Source: CADEDH01 sp050330635 (GTDB taxonomy: Bacteria > Actinomycetota > Acidimicrobiia > Acidimicrobiales > SZUA-35). From it: 64,000 nt of DNA. Positions 34,620 to 46,796 of this stretch are shown here, in pieces. Within the stretch, counting starts at the first letter, position 1, and each line of letters starts with the position of its first letter. The DNA lies in NCBI GenBank assembly GCA_050330635.1, contig JBHJNQ010000011.1, positions 8,175-72,174 of the forward strand, given 5' to 3'. The notes under the pieces were generated by a model. The model did no database searches. It saw only the letters and a list, made by a program, of their open reading frames with translations, and was not told where the DNA came from. Position numbers and translations under genes: made by a program.

Positions 34620-34626
34620 CGGTCGG

Positions 34627-36798
34627 GTGGATCTGTCGGGGCAGTGGCGAGCAGCGGTGCGTTCACCCGAGCTCGACCGTGACGGGGCCGACCCTGACCT
34701 CGACGACTCCGGGTGGGACCTCGTCGAGGTCCCCGGCCACTGGGCCCAGGCCTCGTCCTTCGGCGACGCCGACGGGCCGGTCATCCACCGCCGTCGCTTC
34801 CGGGCCGACGCCCCCGAGGCCCCGCGGCGGGCCTGGCTGCGCTTCGACGGGATCCTGTCCGACGCCGAGGTCTGGCTCGACGGTGATCACCTGGGCGACG
34901 TCGGCCTCTACTTCGCCGCCCACCGCTTCGACGTCACCGAACACCTGCGGCGCCCACCCGGACCCGACACCGGGCTCGAACCGGGCGAGCACCTCCTCGC
35001 CGTCGAGGTCTCGTGCCACCGACCCCGGGGAGCGAAACGGGCCCTGACCGGATCCCTCCAGTCCGGGGCCCTGGCCCCCGGCGGTGGCTCGCCGGGCGGG
35101 ATCTGGCAGCCGGTGTCGATCACCACGACGGGCCCGGTGGCCATCGTGGCCGCCCGCCTGCTCTGCACCGCGGCCGACGAGGAGCGAGCCGAGCTCCACT
35201 TCCGGGTCGTGCTCGACGCCGCCACCGCCGGCCAGGTGCGGATCGACACGTCGATCGTCGGCCCCGACGGTGCCACCGCCGGGGGGGTGGCCAGCCACGA
35301 CGTCGCCTCCGGTGAGAACCGGATCGACTGGACGTCGGTGGTGCAGGAACCACGACTGTGGTGGCCGGCCTCCCTCGGCGATCAGCCCCGCTACGACGTC
35401 GGCATCGCCGTGCGCTCCGACGACGCCTCCGGGCCCAGCGACCGGTGGCACTGGCGCACCGGTCTGCGCACCGTGGCGGTCGACGATCTCCAGTGGCGGG
35501 CCAACGGTCGCCGGCTCTTTGTCAAGGGCGTGTCGGTCGGCCCCCACCACCACTTCCTGGGGGCGGTGCCGAGCGGCCGGTTCGTCGAGGACGTCCAGGC
35601 GGTGCGCGACGCCGGACTCGATCTGATCCGCGTCCACGGTCACATCAGCCGGCCCGAGCTGTACCGGGCGGCCGACGATCTCGGGGTCCTCGTGTGGCAG
35701 GACCTACCCCTCGTCGGAACGTACGGCACCGGGGCCCGGAGAGCGGCACGCGACGCCGCCCGGTCCGCCATCGACCTGCTGGGCCACCACCCGTGCATCG
35801 CCGCCTGGTGCGGCCACGAGGAACCCAACGGTCCCCCGCTGCCCGAACCGGTGGAACCCGTCGAACCCGTGAGCCGGCTCAGCCGTCGCCTCGCCCGCCA
35901 CCTCCTCCCGAGCTGGAACCGCACCGTGCTCGACCCCCTCATCCGACGGGAGCTGCGCTCGGCCGACCCCACCCGCCCGGTCATCACCCGCTCGGGCAGC
36001 CTGCCGAGCCCCACCGACCGCTCGGTTTCCGACGCCCACCTGTGGCTCGGCTGGCGGGCCGGCCGGCCCGAGGACCTGGCCGGCCTGCTGCGGCGGTGGC
36101 CCCGGCTGGGGGCGTTCATCGGCGCCATCGGCGCCCAGTCGGTGGCGGTAGACGACTGGCCGAGCGATGCCCCGACGTGGCCGGGTGCCGAGCGGGGCGG
36201 GTTCGAGCGGTACGTGCCCCGGGGGGCCTACGGCGACGGTGTCAGCTGGGCCGAGGCGACCCGGGCATACCAGGCCGACGTCCTCCGCATCCAGATCGAG
36301 ACGGTGCGGCGCCTGAAGTACCAGCCGACCGGTGGGTTCTGCGTCGTGGCGCTGTTCGATACCGCCGCCGACGGCGGTTTCGGGGTTCTCGACCTCGACC
36401 GCCGGCCGAAACCGGCCTTCGATGTCCTCACCGACTGCTGCCGGCCGGTGGTCGTGATCGCCGACCGGCCGCCCCCCGTCGTCACCCCCGGCCAGCGGCT
36501 CCAGCTTGCCGTCCACGCCGTCAACGACCTCCACCGCGACGTGGGCCCGGCCCGCATCTCGGCCCGGGCCCAGCTCGGGCCGTGGCTCGTCGAGCGACGG
36601 TGGGAGGGACGGCTGGCCGCCGACAGCTGCTCGTTCATCGCCTCACTCGACTTGACGGTCCCCGAGCTCACGGGCGCCCTTGTGATCGACTTCGAGCTCG
36701 AGGCCGGCGAACAGGTGGCGACGAACCGCTACCAGACGGTCGTGATCCCTTTGTCGGAGGCCACCACCCGGCCCACGGCCGGGCCCCGCTCCGGCTGA
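34627..36798 (+). CDS. GH2-like (beta-mannosidase/glucuronidase-type) protein with altered active site
   Basis: 723 residues. Domain order is that of GH2: jelly-roll sugar-binding domain (DLSGQWRAAV to ~180), immunoglobulin-like domain (~190-290) and TIM barrel (~290-600), then a C-terminal beta domain. Family landmarks are FDGILSDAEVWLDGDHLGDV, RLFVKGVSVGPHHHFLG, GLDLIRVHGHISRPELYRAA and VWQDLPLVGTYG. At the acid/base position WCGHEEP keeps a Glu but has His for the usual Asn. At the nucleophile position the usual SEFGFQS reads GAIGAQS, so the nucleophilic Glu is missing. It is probably not a normal retaining glycosidase. There is no signal peptide, so it is cytoplasmic. Confidence 0.75.
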   Translation: MDLSGQWRAAVRSPELDRDGADPDLDDSGWDLVEVPGHWAQASSFGDADGPVIHRRRFRADAPEAPRRAWLRFDGILSDAEVWLDGDHLGDVGLYFAAHRFDVTEHLRRPPGPDTGLEPGEHLLAVEVSCHRPRGAKRALTGSLQSGALAPGGGSPGGIWQPVSITTTGPVAIVAARLLCTAADEERAELHFRVVLDAATAGQVRIDTSIVGPDGATAGGVASHDVASGENRIDWTSVVQEPRLWWPASLGDQPRYDVGIAVRSDDASGPSDRWHWRTGLRTVAVDDLQWRANGRRLFVKGVSVGPHHHFLGAVPSGRFVEDVQAVRDAGLDLIRVHGHISRPELYRAADDLGVLVWQDLPLVGTYGTGARRAARDAARSAIDLLGHHPCIAAWCGHEEPNGPPLPEPVEPVEPVSRLSRRLARHLLPSWNRTVLDPLIRRELRSADPTRPVITRSGSLPSPTDRSVSDAHLWLGWRAGRPEDLAGLLRRWPRLGAFIGAIGAQSVAVDDWPSDAPTWPGAERGGFERYVPRGAYGDGVSWAEATRAYQADVLRIQIETVRRLKYQPTGGFCVVALFDTAADGGFGVLDLDRRPKPAFDVLTDCCRPVVVIADRPPPVVTPGQRLQLAVHAVNDLHRDVGPARISARAQLGPWLVERRWEGRLAADSCSFIASLDLTVPELTGALVIDFELEAGEQVATNRYQTVVIPLSEATTRPTAGPRSG

Positions 36799-36855
36799 CG
36801 CCGCTCCAATTGGTCAGGTCGGTTACTGCGTTGGGGGGAGGTCGCTGGTCGCGGC

Positions 36856-36861
36856 TATCGT
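36856..36861 (+). promoter_or_regulatory. Candidate -10 box TATCGT of the sdhCAB operon
   Basis: TATCGT lies 42 bases before the sdhC start, leaving room for a short leader with its own GGAGG at ~36891. TTGGGG, about 19 bases upstream, is a weak -35. Confidence 0.4.
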
Positions 36862-36903
36862 CCGCGATGACATTTTCCCACTCAGAAGCCGGAGGTCCGC
36901 AGA

Positions 36904-37695
36904 GTGGCAGCATCGACAACGACCAGAGTCGACAGCGGCCAGCGGCCGCTCCGTCGTAAGGGCAGGGACCTCCCTTTCCCCGCCAACCTCTACCAGACCG
37001 CCGTGGGCAAGAAGTGGGTGATGGCCATCACCGGCATCATGCTCCTCGGCTATGTCGTCGTTCACATGATCGGCAACCTGAAGCTGTACCTCGGCGTGGT
37101 CGAGCACAACGGCGTGATGGTCTACGACGTCGACGTCTACGGCGAGTTCCTACGTGAGCTCCTCGTTCCGATCCTGCCCCGCACCGTCACCCTGTGGCTG
37201 CTGCGTATCGGCCTGATCGCCGCCTTCCTCTTCCACATCCACGCCGCGGTCGCCCTCACCAGGATGAACCAGGTGTCGAACCGGGCCTACGCCTCGAAGC
37301 GCGACTGGGTGGCCGCCAACTTCGCCAGCCGGACGATGCGCTACACCGGCATCATCGTGCTCGCCTACCTCATCTTCCACCTCGTCGACCTCACGTGGGG
37401 GCTGGCCCCCTGGTATGACTACGAGCGTGGCGAGGTCCAGCACAATGTGGTGGCGAGCCTGTCCAACCCCGTGGTGGCGCTCGTCTACGTCGTGGCCAAC
37501 GTCATGCTGGCCATACACATCTTCCACGGGGCCTACTCGATGTTCCAGACCCTCGGCATCAACAACCCGGCCTACAACCAGCTGCGGCGCGGCTTCGCCG
37601 CAGTGCTGGCCGTCGTGATCCTGATCGGCAACGTCAGCTTCCCCATCGCGGTGCTGGCCGGCGTGATCGACTTCGACCCCGCCCTCGTGTCCTAG
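36904..37695 (+). CDS. sdhC: Succinate dehydrogenase cytochrome b558 membrane anchor
   Basis: 263 residues. Single-chain di-heme-type membrane anchor of succinate:quinone oxidoreductase (b558 family), which replaces the separate SdhC and SdhD of proteobacteria. Five membrane segments are visible (first WVMAITGIMLLGYVVVHMIG), with the heme-ligand histidines expected in VVHMIGN, FHIHAAVAL, YLIFHLVDL and AIHIFHGAYSM. GTG start at 36904, with GGAGG 8 bases upstream. sdhA follows after 9 bases. It is the first gene of the sdhCAB operon; the complex links the TCA cycle to the menaquinone pool. Confidence 0.95.
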   Translation: MAASTTTRVDSGQRPLRRKGRDLPFPANLYQTAVGKKWVMAITGIMLLGYVVVHMIGNLKLYLGVVEHNGVMVYDVDVYGEFLRELLVPILPRTVTLWLLRIGLIAAFLFHIHAAVALTRMNQVSNRAYASKRDWVAANFASRTMRYTGIIVLAYLIFHLVDLTWGLAPWYDYERGEVQHNVVASLSNPVVALVYVVANVMLAIHIFHGAYSMFQTLGINNPAYNQLRRGFAAVLAVVILIGNVSFPIAVLAGVIDFDPALVS

Positions 37696-37704
37696 GAGCC
37701 CCTC

Positions 37705-40375
<2,671 letters not shown>

Positions 40376-40394
<19 letters not shown>

Positions 40395-40482
40395 CCAACC
40401 ACCCAACCCGGCCAGCCGATGGCCAGTCAGCGCGGCTAGCCAACCACCCAACCCGGCCAGCCGATGGCCAGTCAGCGCGGCT
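40376..40482. repeat. 45-base tandem repeat spanning the sdhB stop codon
   Basis: Unit copies at 40376-40420 and 40421-40465 are identical, and a partial third copy at 40466-40482 shares the first 17 bases. The first copy includes the last codons and TAG of sdhB. 45 bases is 15 codons, so a stop-free variant would stay in frame. The array ends 7 bases before the next minus-strand gene. Confidence 0.95.
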
Positions 40483-40488
40483 GAGCTC

Positions 40489-41496
40489 TCAGGGCACCAG
40501 GTAGGGGTTCCAGGCCGGGGGTGCGGTTTCGAGGTGGGCAGCGATGGCTCCGATGACGATCGGGGGATCGAGGGCGGAGTCCTCGCTCCACAACGCCGGC
40601 GTCAGGGAGCCGGGGCCGTCGGCGTGCCACCGTCCCCGCCGAGGCTCCACCGCCGTCAGGGCCTCGGCCAGGGGCCGGAGGTCGACCCGGGGCAACGGCC
40701 GACGGCTCCGATACTGGACCCAGGTCTCGTAGCGGTCGACGTAGCGGTAGCAGCGGTCGTCGACGAACAGTTGCCGGAACCGGCCGCTGGCGTTGTTGAT
40801 CGCCATGGGGTGGATCGGCCGGAGCTCCATGGCGCCGGTCCCGAACCGGTGACCGGAGCGGTCGACGCCATCGCCGGGGACGGTCACGATGACCAGGTCG
40901 AGATCGGGGCGCTCGTCGATGATGGCGGCGCCGGTGGCGATGGCCCGTTCGCTGGCGGCGAGCCGCTCGTCCTCCTCCGCCCAGAGGTGACGGTGCCCCT
41001 CCGGCGTCGTCACCAGCTCGACGAGTAGGGGGAGCAGGGTGGTGAAGAGGAGGGCGTCACGGTCGGCGGCGTCGTCGAGGGCAGCCAGCTCGGCCGCCAG
41101 GGGTGACTGCTCGGCGTGACCATAGGTCCACAGCGCCATCGAGGCCCGGGCGGCGGCACGGTGGCGGTACGTGGCGAAGTCGCCGGCGGCGGCCACGTCG
41201 ATCAGCAGCGACCGGTGGGCCACTGCCCGCTGGGGGTCGACCAGAGCGAAGACGCTGACCAGTCCGTCCTGGTCGAAGTGGTCGCAGGTGACCACCTCGG
41301 CCCCCGCCGCCGCCGGGCCTGGGCCGTCGAGGTGACGGAACACCATCTGGGCCGAGAGGTCGGCGCCGATGCCTGGGGGCTGGGCCAGTCCGGGCCAGTG
41401 GCTGAGCGACAGGACGGAGGCAGCGTTTGGGGCGCCGTCGACCACCACGTTGGGACGGTCATGGGTCTCGGCGTAGGGCACGTAGCGGAGGGCCAT
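40489..41496 (-). CDS. Conserved hypothetical protein with an HFDQDG motif
   Basis: 335 residues starting MALRYVPYAETHDRPNVVVD. Conserved-looking segments are VLSLSHWPGLAQPPGIGADL, the motif CDHFDQDGLVSVFALVDP, IDVAAAGDFATYRHRAAAR, and MAINNASGRFRQLFVDDRCYRY in the C-terminal half. I recognise this type only as an uncharacterised actinobacterial family (possibly DUF6687, from memory). The His-Asp-Asp cluster in HFDQDG could be a metal site, which is an inference. Start at 41496 from a leaderless -10 box 7 bases upstream; a longer frame upstream is antisense to the kinase gene. It is divergent from the receptor kinase. Confidence 0.75.
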   Translation of the reverse strand: MALRYVPYAETHDRPNVVVDGAPNAASVLSLSHWPGLAQPPGIGADLSAQMVFRHLDGPGPAAAGAEVVTCDHFDQDGLVSVFALVDPQRAVAHRSLLIDVAAAGDFATYRHRAAARASMALWTYGHAEQSPLAAELAALDDAADRDALLFTTLLPLLVELVTTPEGHRHLWAEEDERLAASERAIATGAAIIDERPDLDLVIVTVPGDGVDRSGHRFGTGAMELRPIHPMAINNASGRFRQLFVDDRCYRYVDRYETWVQYRSRRPLPRVDLRPLAEALTAVEPRRGRWHADGPGSLTPALWSEDSALDPPIVIGAIAAHLETAPPAWNPYLVP

Positions 41497-41503
41497 GACG
41501 ACG

Positions 41504-41509
41504 ACCGTA
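41504..41509 (-). promoter_or_regulatory. -10 box TACGGT of a leaderless promoter
   Basis: On the minus strand TACGGT is separated by 7 bases from the ATG at 41496. Confidence 0.5.
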
Positions 41510-41622
41510 GTATCTCGAGCGCACGTCGGGTCAAGGTCTCCCGACCGGCGCCGCCCGATGAAGCGCAACTCGACCGGCCCAGTAGGCTGGGACCGAGGCC
41601 GATGCGGAGGTAGTGGTGAGGG

Positions 41623-43938
41623 ATGATCAGCGGCCCTGATCTCGGTATAGATGAACTGACCGATTTCCAGGTGATCGGACGCGGCGGCTTCAGCACGGTC
41701 TATTCGGCCTGGGACGAGGGATTTCAGCGTCGCGTGGCGGTCAAGGTCCTCCACGCCCTCGACGAGTCCGGGCGACGACGTTTCGACCGCGAGCGGGGGA
41801 TCATGGGTCAGCTCTCCTCGCACCCTAATGTGATCACGCCGTTCCGGGGCGGCTACAACGCACTGGGCGCGGCCTATCTCGTGATGGAACTGGTCGTTGG
41901 TGGATCCCTCGACGAGGCGATCCAGTACCGTGGCCGGCTGCCGTGGTCGGAGGCAGTCGACGCCATCCTCCCGGTCACGGGAGCGCTGGGCCATGCCCAC
42001 AGTGCCGGCATCCTCCACCGGGACGTCAAACCGGCCAACATCCTGCTCACCGGCCACACCGCCAAGCTGACGGACTTCGGCATCGCCGCCATCAGGGAAT
42101 CGACGACGACCCAGGTCGCCTACACACTGGCCCACTGCGCGCCCGAGGCGTTCGCCGACGGCGACGATGCACGCGACGAGCGGTCCGACCTGTACTCGAT
42201 GGCCTCGAGCCTCTATAACGCGCTCACCGGGCACCCCCCCTTCCATCACGAGGGCAACGACTCGGCTCACGCCTACATCATGCGGATCCTGAGTAGGCCG
42301 GTGCCTGAGCTGCCGGAGGGAGCGGGCCCCGACCGGCTGCGAGACTTCCTGGCCGCGGCCCTGGACAAGGACCCCGCCCGCCGGCCGCAGACGGCGGCCG
42401 ACTTCGAGTACCAGCTGCGGGGGGTCCGCACCGGTACGACCGGCCCCGAGGCTGGACCGACGGTGATCGGCAACGGGGGTTGGCCACCGCCGGCGACCAC
42501 CGGGCCGGCATTCGACCTGTCGGCCCCGACGGAAGTCACGCCGGCCGGGCCGTCAAGGAACGTCCCCTGGCCGCCCCCCCGCCATCCTTCGACCGGCGAG
42601 TATTCGACCGGCGAGCGATCGACCGGCGAGTATTCGACCGACGATCGTTCGACCGGCCGGCGTTCGACCGGCCAGGACGCGCCGACGGCCATCGTGGCCG
42701 ACCCCATGGTCGATGCTGCCACCTCGGGACCGCCCGTGACAGGCCCGGGAGCCGGCACACCGGGGGGGCTTTCGACCGATCACGCCACCGGTGAGCACCG
42801 GTTGATCGGCACGCCTGAACGGCCCCGCCGGTCACGCCTGATCCTCGTCGCCGTGCTCGGTCTGGTGGGAGCGCTCGCCGCCACCGGGTGGTTCCTGGTG
42901 GTGGGCGGCGCCGACGGGACCGGCGGGGTGGCACCCGCCGTCGTGTGGCAGTACGAGACCGGGAGCTCGCTGGCCTCCCGGCCGGCGGTCGAGAACGGCC
43001 TCCTCGTCATCGGAACCCACGTCACCGACACCGTCCACGCCATCGACACCGAGACCGGTGAGGCCCAGTGGACCTTCGACGCCGGCGGCGCGGTCGACGT
43101 GGGGCCGACCATCGAGGACGGGACCGTCTACATCGGCGCTGCATCGGGTGCCGTCTACGCTCTCGACCTCGACGACGGATCGGTCGAGTGGGAGACCGAC
43201 GTCGAGGCCAAGGTTTCGACCGCGGCCTATGTCGACGCCGAAGTCGTGGCCGTCGGCACCGATGGGGGTCGGTTCATCGGCCTCGACCGGGTCACCGGCG
43301 AGGAGCGCTGGGCGATCGATCTCGGTGGCGGGCTGAACAGCACCCCGGTAGCCGCCCAGCGACGGGGAGAGAACGTGATCCTCATCGGCGGAACCGACGG
43401 TGGCCTGCACCTCATCGCCCCCGACACCGGCGAGGAGATCGAGCGGATCGGACTGGAGGGTGGCGTATGGTTCTCCACGCCGCTGGTGGTGTCGTACGGG
43501 GCCGGCCAGGAGGCCTGGGTCGGGACGAGCCTCCAGGACCGCGGGTATCTCTACCATGTCGACCTCGACAGCGGGGAGACCCGGTACTTCGAGACGAGCG
43601 CCGGGGTGGGCACCGACCCGGCGCTGACCAACGACGGGTACGTCGTCGCCGGCAATGATCTCGGCGAGCTCTTCGCCATCGACAAGACATCGCTCGGCGA
43701 GGTGTGGCGGGAGGGCTACGCCGACCGGAACCAGATCAAGGGCAGCCCGGCCGTCCACGGTGACGTCGTCGTCTTCGGCACCCACGACAGGCAATTGATC
43801 GCCGTCGTCGACCGCAACGGGGCGGAGCTGTGGCGGTTCGACGGCGAACAGATCTTCGGGCTGTCAGCCCCGGTCGTCGTCGGCGACCAGCTGTTCGTCG
43901 GCAACGACTCCGGCACCGTCTACCGCTTCGACCTCTGA
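41623..43938 (+). CDS. Receptor Ser/Thr protein kinase with extracellular PQQ-type beta-propeller
   Basis: 771 residues. The N-terminal kinase domain (~12-270) is complete: glycine loop IGRGGFSTVY, catalytic K41 (VAVKVL), HRDVKPANILL at 132-142 and DFGIA at 151-155. A disordered Pro/Ser/Thr-rich juxtamembrane region follows, with six STGEY-like repeats at residues ~323-352. A membrane segment lies at ~405-430 (LILVAVLGLVGALAATGWFL) and an extracellular domain has seven or so PQQ-like beta-propeller repeats (DGTVYIGAASGAVYALDLDD, DGGRFIGLDRVTGEERWAID). This is the PknD-type receptor architecture; the ligand is unknown. ATG at 41623 after GGTGAGG. The last 75 bases overlap the opposite-strand glycosyltransferase gene. 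Confidence 0.93.
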   Translation: MISGPDLGIDELTDFQVIGRGGFSTVYSAWDEGFQRRVAVKVLHALDESGRRRFDRERGIMGQLSSHPNVITPFRGGYNALGAAYLVMELVVGGSLDEAIQYRGRLPWSEAVDAILPVTGALGHAHSAGILHRDVKPANILLTGHTAKLTDFGIAAIRESTTTQVAYTLAHCAPEAFADGDDARDERSDLYSMASSLYNALTGHPPFHHEGNDSAHAYIMRILSRPVPELPEGAGPDRLRDFLAAALDKDPARRPQTAADFEYQLRGVRTGTTGPEAGPTVIGNGGWPPPATTGPAFDLSAPTEVTPAGPSRNVPWPPPRHPSTGEYSTGERSTGEYSTDDRSTGRRSTGQDAPTAIVADPMVDAATSGPPVTGPGAGTPGGLSTDHATGEHRLIGTPERPRRSRLILVAVLGLVGALAATGWFLVVGGADGTGGVAPAVVWQYETGSSLASRPAVENGLLVIGTHVTDTVHAIDTETGEAQWTFDAGGAVDVGPTIEDGTVYIGAASGAVYALDLDDGSVEWETDVEAKVSTAAYVDAEVVAVGTDGGRFIGLDRVTGEERWAIDLGGGLNSTPVAAQRRGENVILIGGTDGGLHLIAPDTGEEIERIGLEGGVWFSTPLVVSYGAGQEAWVGTSLQDRGYLYHVDLDSGETRYFETSAGVGTDPALTNDGYVVAGNDLGELFAIDKTSLGEVWREGYADRNQIKGSPAVHGDVVVFGTHDRQLIAVVDRNGAELWRFDGEQIFGLSAPVVVGDQLFVGNDSGTVYRFDL
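42589..42678 (+). repeat. Six 15-base repeats encoding STGEY-type units in the kinase
   Basis: Six tandem units of 15 bases, beginning TCGACCG, encode STGEY, STGER, STGEY, STDDR, STGRR and STGQD in the cytoplasmic juxtamembrane linker. Ser/Thr recur every five residues and are candidate autophosphorylation sites. Confidence 0.85.
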
Positions 43939-46788
43939 CCGAGCCGGCAGCTGCCAGGCGGGAGCACCGGTGACGACCCGCTCCCTCGGCTCCAGCCGAC
44001 CCGCTTCCCGCACGATCGGGAGCCGCTGGTCATCGGGCGACACCGCCGGGACGGCTTCGATGGTCTCGAGGATCCCCACCGCCTCCGCCGCCCTCCGGTC
44101 GTAGTCGACCGACATCGGTGTGGTGCCGACCAGCACCGGCGCCGGCCCGAACCGGTCGTCGGCGGCCACGGCGGCGCTCAGGGCCGACCGTTGGCCGGCG
44201 TCGAGCCGGAAGTCGATGCCCCCGTCGTAGGTTCGGTCGAACCAGACGACGGCTCCCAGTTCGGGGAGGGTGGTGAACCAGTCCATGGCGTCCGCCACCC
44301 ACCCGGCGCCGTCACCGGTCGAGGTGCCGGTGCCGACCTCGGCGAACATCACCGGCTTCCCGAAGCTCGCCAGGACGTCGTAGGTCTCGGAGAAGACCCA
44401 TCGGGGCGAGACCCACGACGACCATTCGGGATCGTAGTCGTCCCAGTTGAAGCCGGACGTGGCCACCCAGTCGACATAGTCGTCACCCGGGTAGGCCGCC
44501 TCCACCCCCCGCCCCTCTTCGAAGTTGGCCAGGGTGTTGATCGACCAGACGAAGCTCACATTGTCGGCGCCCGCGGCGCGGAACCGGTCGACGACGTGCC
44601 GCCATCCCGCGATGTAGTCCTCCGCGGTGTTGCCGTTGACCCCGATCGACCACGGATACCAGAAGCCGTTCATCTCGTGGAACGGGCGAAGGAGGATGGG
44701 CTGACCGTAGTCGGCGGCGGCCGCGGCCCACCCGTCGATGTAGTCGTCGTGGTCGCCATCGGCCACGGCCCGCATGTCACCGAGGGTTTGTTCCGGCAGG
44801 CGGTAGCCCTGCTCGGGCTTGGCCCAGGCCTCCCACGAGATCATCGGTATCCGGCCGCTGTCGGCCACGTCGACCAGCCAGTCCTCCCGGAAGCGGCTGT
44901 CGCCGGAGCCCCACTGCTGGTACCAGTGGACGATCTGGGGCTCGGTCACCTCGTCGGCCCATCGGTCAACGGCGTCCAGATCGTACGGGAGATCGTCCGA
45001 CGTGAAGCCGAGGTAGATGCCATCCGCCGGGGCGAGGGCCAGCCGCTGCCGAGCGTCGCCGGCGGCCACGTCGCGGTCGTCGGGACGCACCGGGGGGCCG
45101 ACCACGACGGTCGTGCCGAGCTCGTTGTGCTCGATGGCGGCACCCTGAGCCGCCAGATCGGGGCCGAAGCCGGGGTACAGCCCGAACGGCGGGTCCCAGC
45201 CGAAGCGGGACGTCGCCACCGCCCCCGACACCATGGCGCCGACGGCGAGCGCGATCACGGTCTGGCTCACCGCCGGCCACAGCCGACCATGACCGAGGCG
45301 AAGGAGCGGGCCGATGGCGAGGAACGTGAGGAAGCCGGCCCACCCCATGGCCAGATCGGAGCCCCCGTCACGAGGATCGAGGACACCCCAGACCATCGTC
45401 GCCACCAGACCGAACGGCACGGCCAGACCCGCCAGGACGAGCCCGTTGAAACGGGGAAGACCGGCCTTCACCGTCACCGTGCCCCGGTGGACCTGGGGGG
45501 ACAACGTCCGCCACGCCGCCGCCCAGAACACGACGGGAAGAAGAGCGGCCCCGACGCGGACGGAACGCACCGCCCCCACCGGGCCGGCCCAGTGGACGAG
45601 GAGCAGGAGGCAGGCGGCGAGCCAGGGACCGATGTGGATGGCCTGCGCCTCCCAGTCGCCACCGGCCAGCAGCGACTGCCGGCCGAGGATCCAGGCCGGA
45701 GGGCCGAGCACGAAGCCGAGCTGTAACATGCTCATCAGATACGACAACAACGTGTGGCTGTAGTGGAGTTTGGCCCGCCGGCTCAGACCGTCGTGCCGCC
45801 ACGGAGGATCGTGGCGGAGGATCCGCATCGAGTCGATGGCCCATCGGAGCCGCTGGCGGCTGAACTCGGCAGCCGTTCTCGGAGCGAGGCCGATCGTGAC
45901 CGGTCGGTGATGGAAGACGCTGGTCCACCCGGCGGCGTGGAGCCGGATGGACGTGTGGAGGTCCTCGACCAGGCTCCACTCCGAGAAACCGCCGATGCGG
46001 ACGAGGGCCTCCCGCCGATAGACGACACCGTTGCCGGTGGAGAACGCCAGTCCATGGCGGTCACGGGCCGGTTGAGTGGCGCGGTAGAACACCGGCTCGG
46101 TCGAGTTGAGGGCATCGTGATGGGAACCGTAAAAAGCCTGGGGGGTGGCGACGAACGCCACGGCCTCGTGACCGAGCCATCCGAGGAGCTGCTGGGCCAC
46201 GTCGGGTACGACCAGGTGATCGGCGTCGATGGTGAGGATGGCGTCGGCCGTGGTGTAGGCCAGGGCGTGGTTGAGGTTGCCGGCCTTACCCTTGGCCCCC
46301 GTGGTGCGGGTGAGGCATCGCACGCCGAGCCGTCGGCAGAGGCGCTCGATCTCCCGCCAGTTCTCCTTGCCGGCGATGAACCCGTCGTTGCAGACGATGA
46401 CCTGGGCCGGCCACTCCACGGCCTGGGCCGCCCGGATCGTGGCCTCGACGAGATCGACCGGCTCTCCCGCCACCGGCACGAGGATGTCGAGGGTGGTGAC
46501 CGGTTCGGGGGGCGGCGCCACGTCCTCGGGACCCGTGCGGCCGGTGAAGAGGAGGGCGGTGGCCACGAGCCACATGACGGTCACCACCTCCAGCACGAAG
46601 AGGGCCACGCCGGCCGGACCGATGGCACCGAGCATGCCGAAGCGCCACCAGAGCAGGTTGGCCCCGGCCGCGGCCACGACGACGACCATGACGAGGTCGA
46701 GCATGGTGCGAAGCCGCCGGGCCCGGGGCCGGCGAGGCGCGAGCATCCAGCGCGCCCCGGACGCAACCCCCTCCCCCCGCTTGTCCAT
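43864..46788 (-). CDS. Membrane glycosyltransferase family 2 fused to a GH26 glycoside hydrolase
   Basis: 974 residues. Two membrane segments (~31-48, ~56-80) lead into a processive GT2 domain (~95-330) with DAD at 188-190, ED at 275-276 and QRLRW at 312-316, the cellulose-synthase/hyaluronan-synthase-type motif set. Several more membrane segments follow (~340-530). Residues ~590-860 form a GH26 domain with acid/base E705 in RPFHEMNGFWYPW and nucleophile E817 in MFAEVGTG. A synthase with its own hydrolase suggests coupled chain synthesis and trimming or release of a beta-glycan; the product is unknown. ATG at 46788 from a leaderless box. The stop lies 75 bases inside the kinase gene on the other strand. 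Confidence 0.92.
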   Translation of the reverse strand: MDKRGEGVASGARWMLAPRRPRARRLRTMLDLVMVVVVAAAGANLLWWRFGMLGAIGPAGVALFVLEVVTVMWLVATALLFTGRTGPEDVAPPPEPVTTLDILVPVAGEPVDLVEATIRAAQAVEWPAQVIVCNDGFIAGKENWREIERLCRRLGVRCLTRTTGAKGKAGNLNHALAYTTADAILTIDADHLVVPDVAQQLLGWLGHEAVAFVATPQAFYGSHHDALNSTEPVFYRATQPARDRHGLAFSTGNGVVYRREALVRIGGFSEWSLVEDLHTSIRLHAAGWTSVFHHRPVTIGLAPRTAAEFSRQRLRWAIDSMRILRHDPPWRHDGLSRRAKLHYSHTLLSYLMSMLQLGFVLGPPAWILGRQSLLAGGDWEAQAIHIGPWLAACLLLLVHWAGPVGAVRSVRVGAALLPVVFWAAAWRTLSPQVHRGTVTVKAGLPRFNGLVLAGLAVPFGLVATMVWGVLDPRDGGSDLAMGWAGFLTFLAIGPLLRLGHGRLWPAVSQTVIALAVGAMVSGAVATSRFGWDPPFGLYPGFGPDLAAQGAAIEHNELGTTVVVGPPVRPDDRDVAAGDARQRLALAPADGIYLGFTSDDLPYDLDAVDRWADEVTEPQIVHWYQQWGSGDSRFREDWLVDVADSGRIPMISWEAWAKPEQGYRLPEQTLGDMRAVADGDHDDYIDGWAAAAADYGQPILLRPFHEMNGFWYPWSIGVNGNTAEDYIAGWRHVVDRFRAAGADNVSFVWSINTLANFEEGRGVEAAYPGDDYVDWVATSGFNWDDYDPEWSSWVSPRWVFSETYDVLASFGKPVMFAEVGTGTSTGDGAGWVADAMDWFTTLPELGAVVWFDRTYDGGIDFRLDAGQRSALSAAVAADDRFGPAPVLVGTTPMSVDYDRRAAEAVGILETIEAVPAVSPDDQRLPIVREAGRLEPRERVVTGAPAWQLPARSEVEAVDGAGVVADEQLVADDDRG

Positions 46789-46796
46789 GCTTGTGC

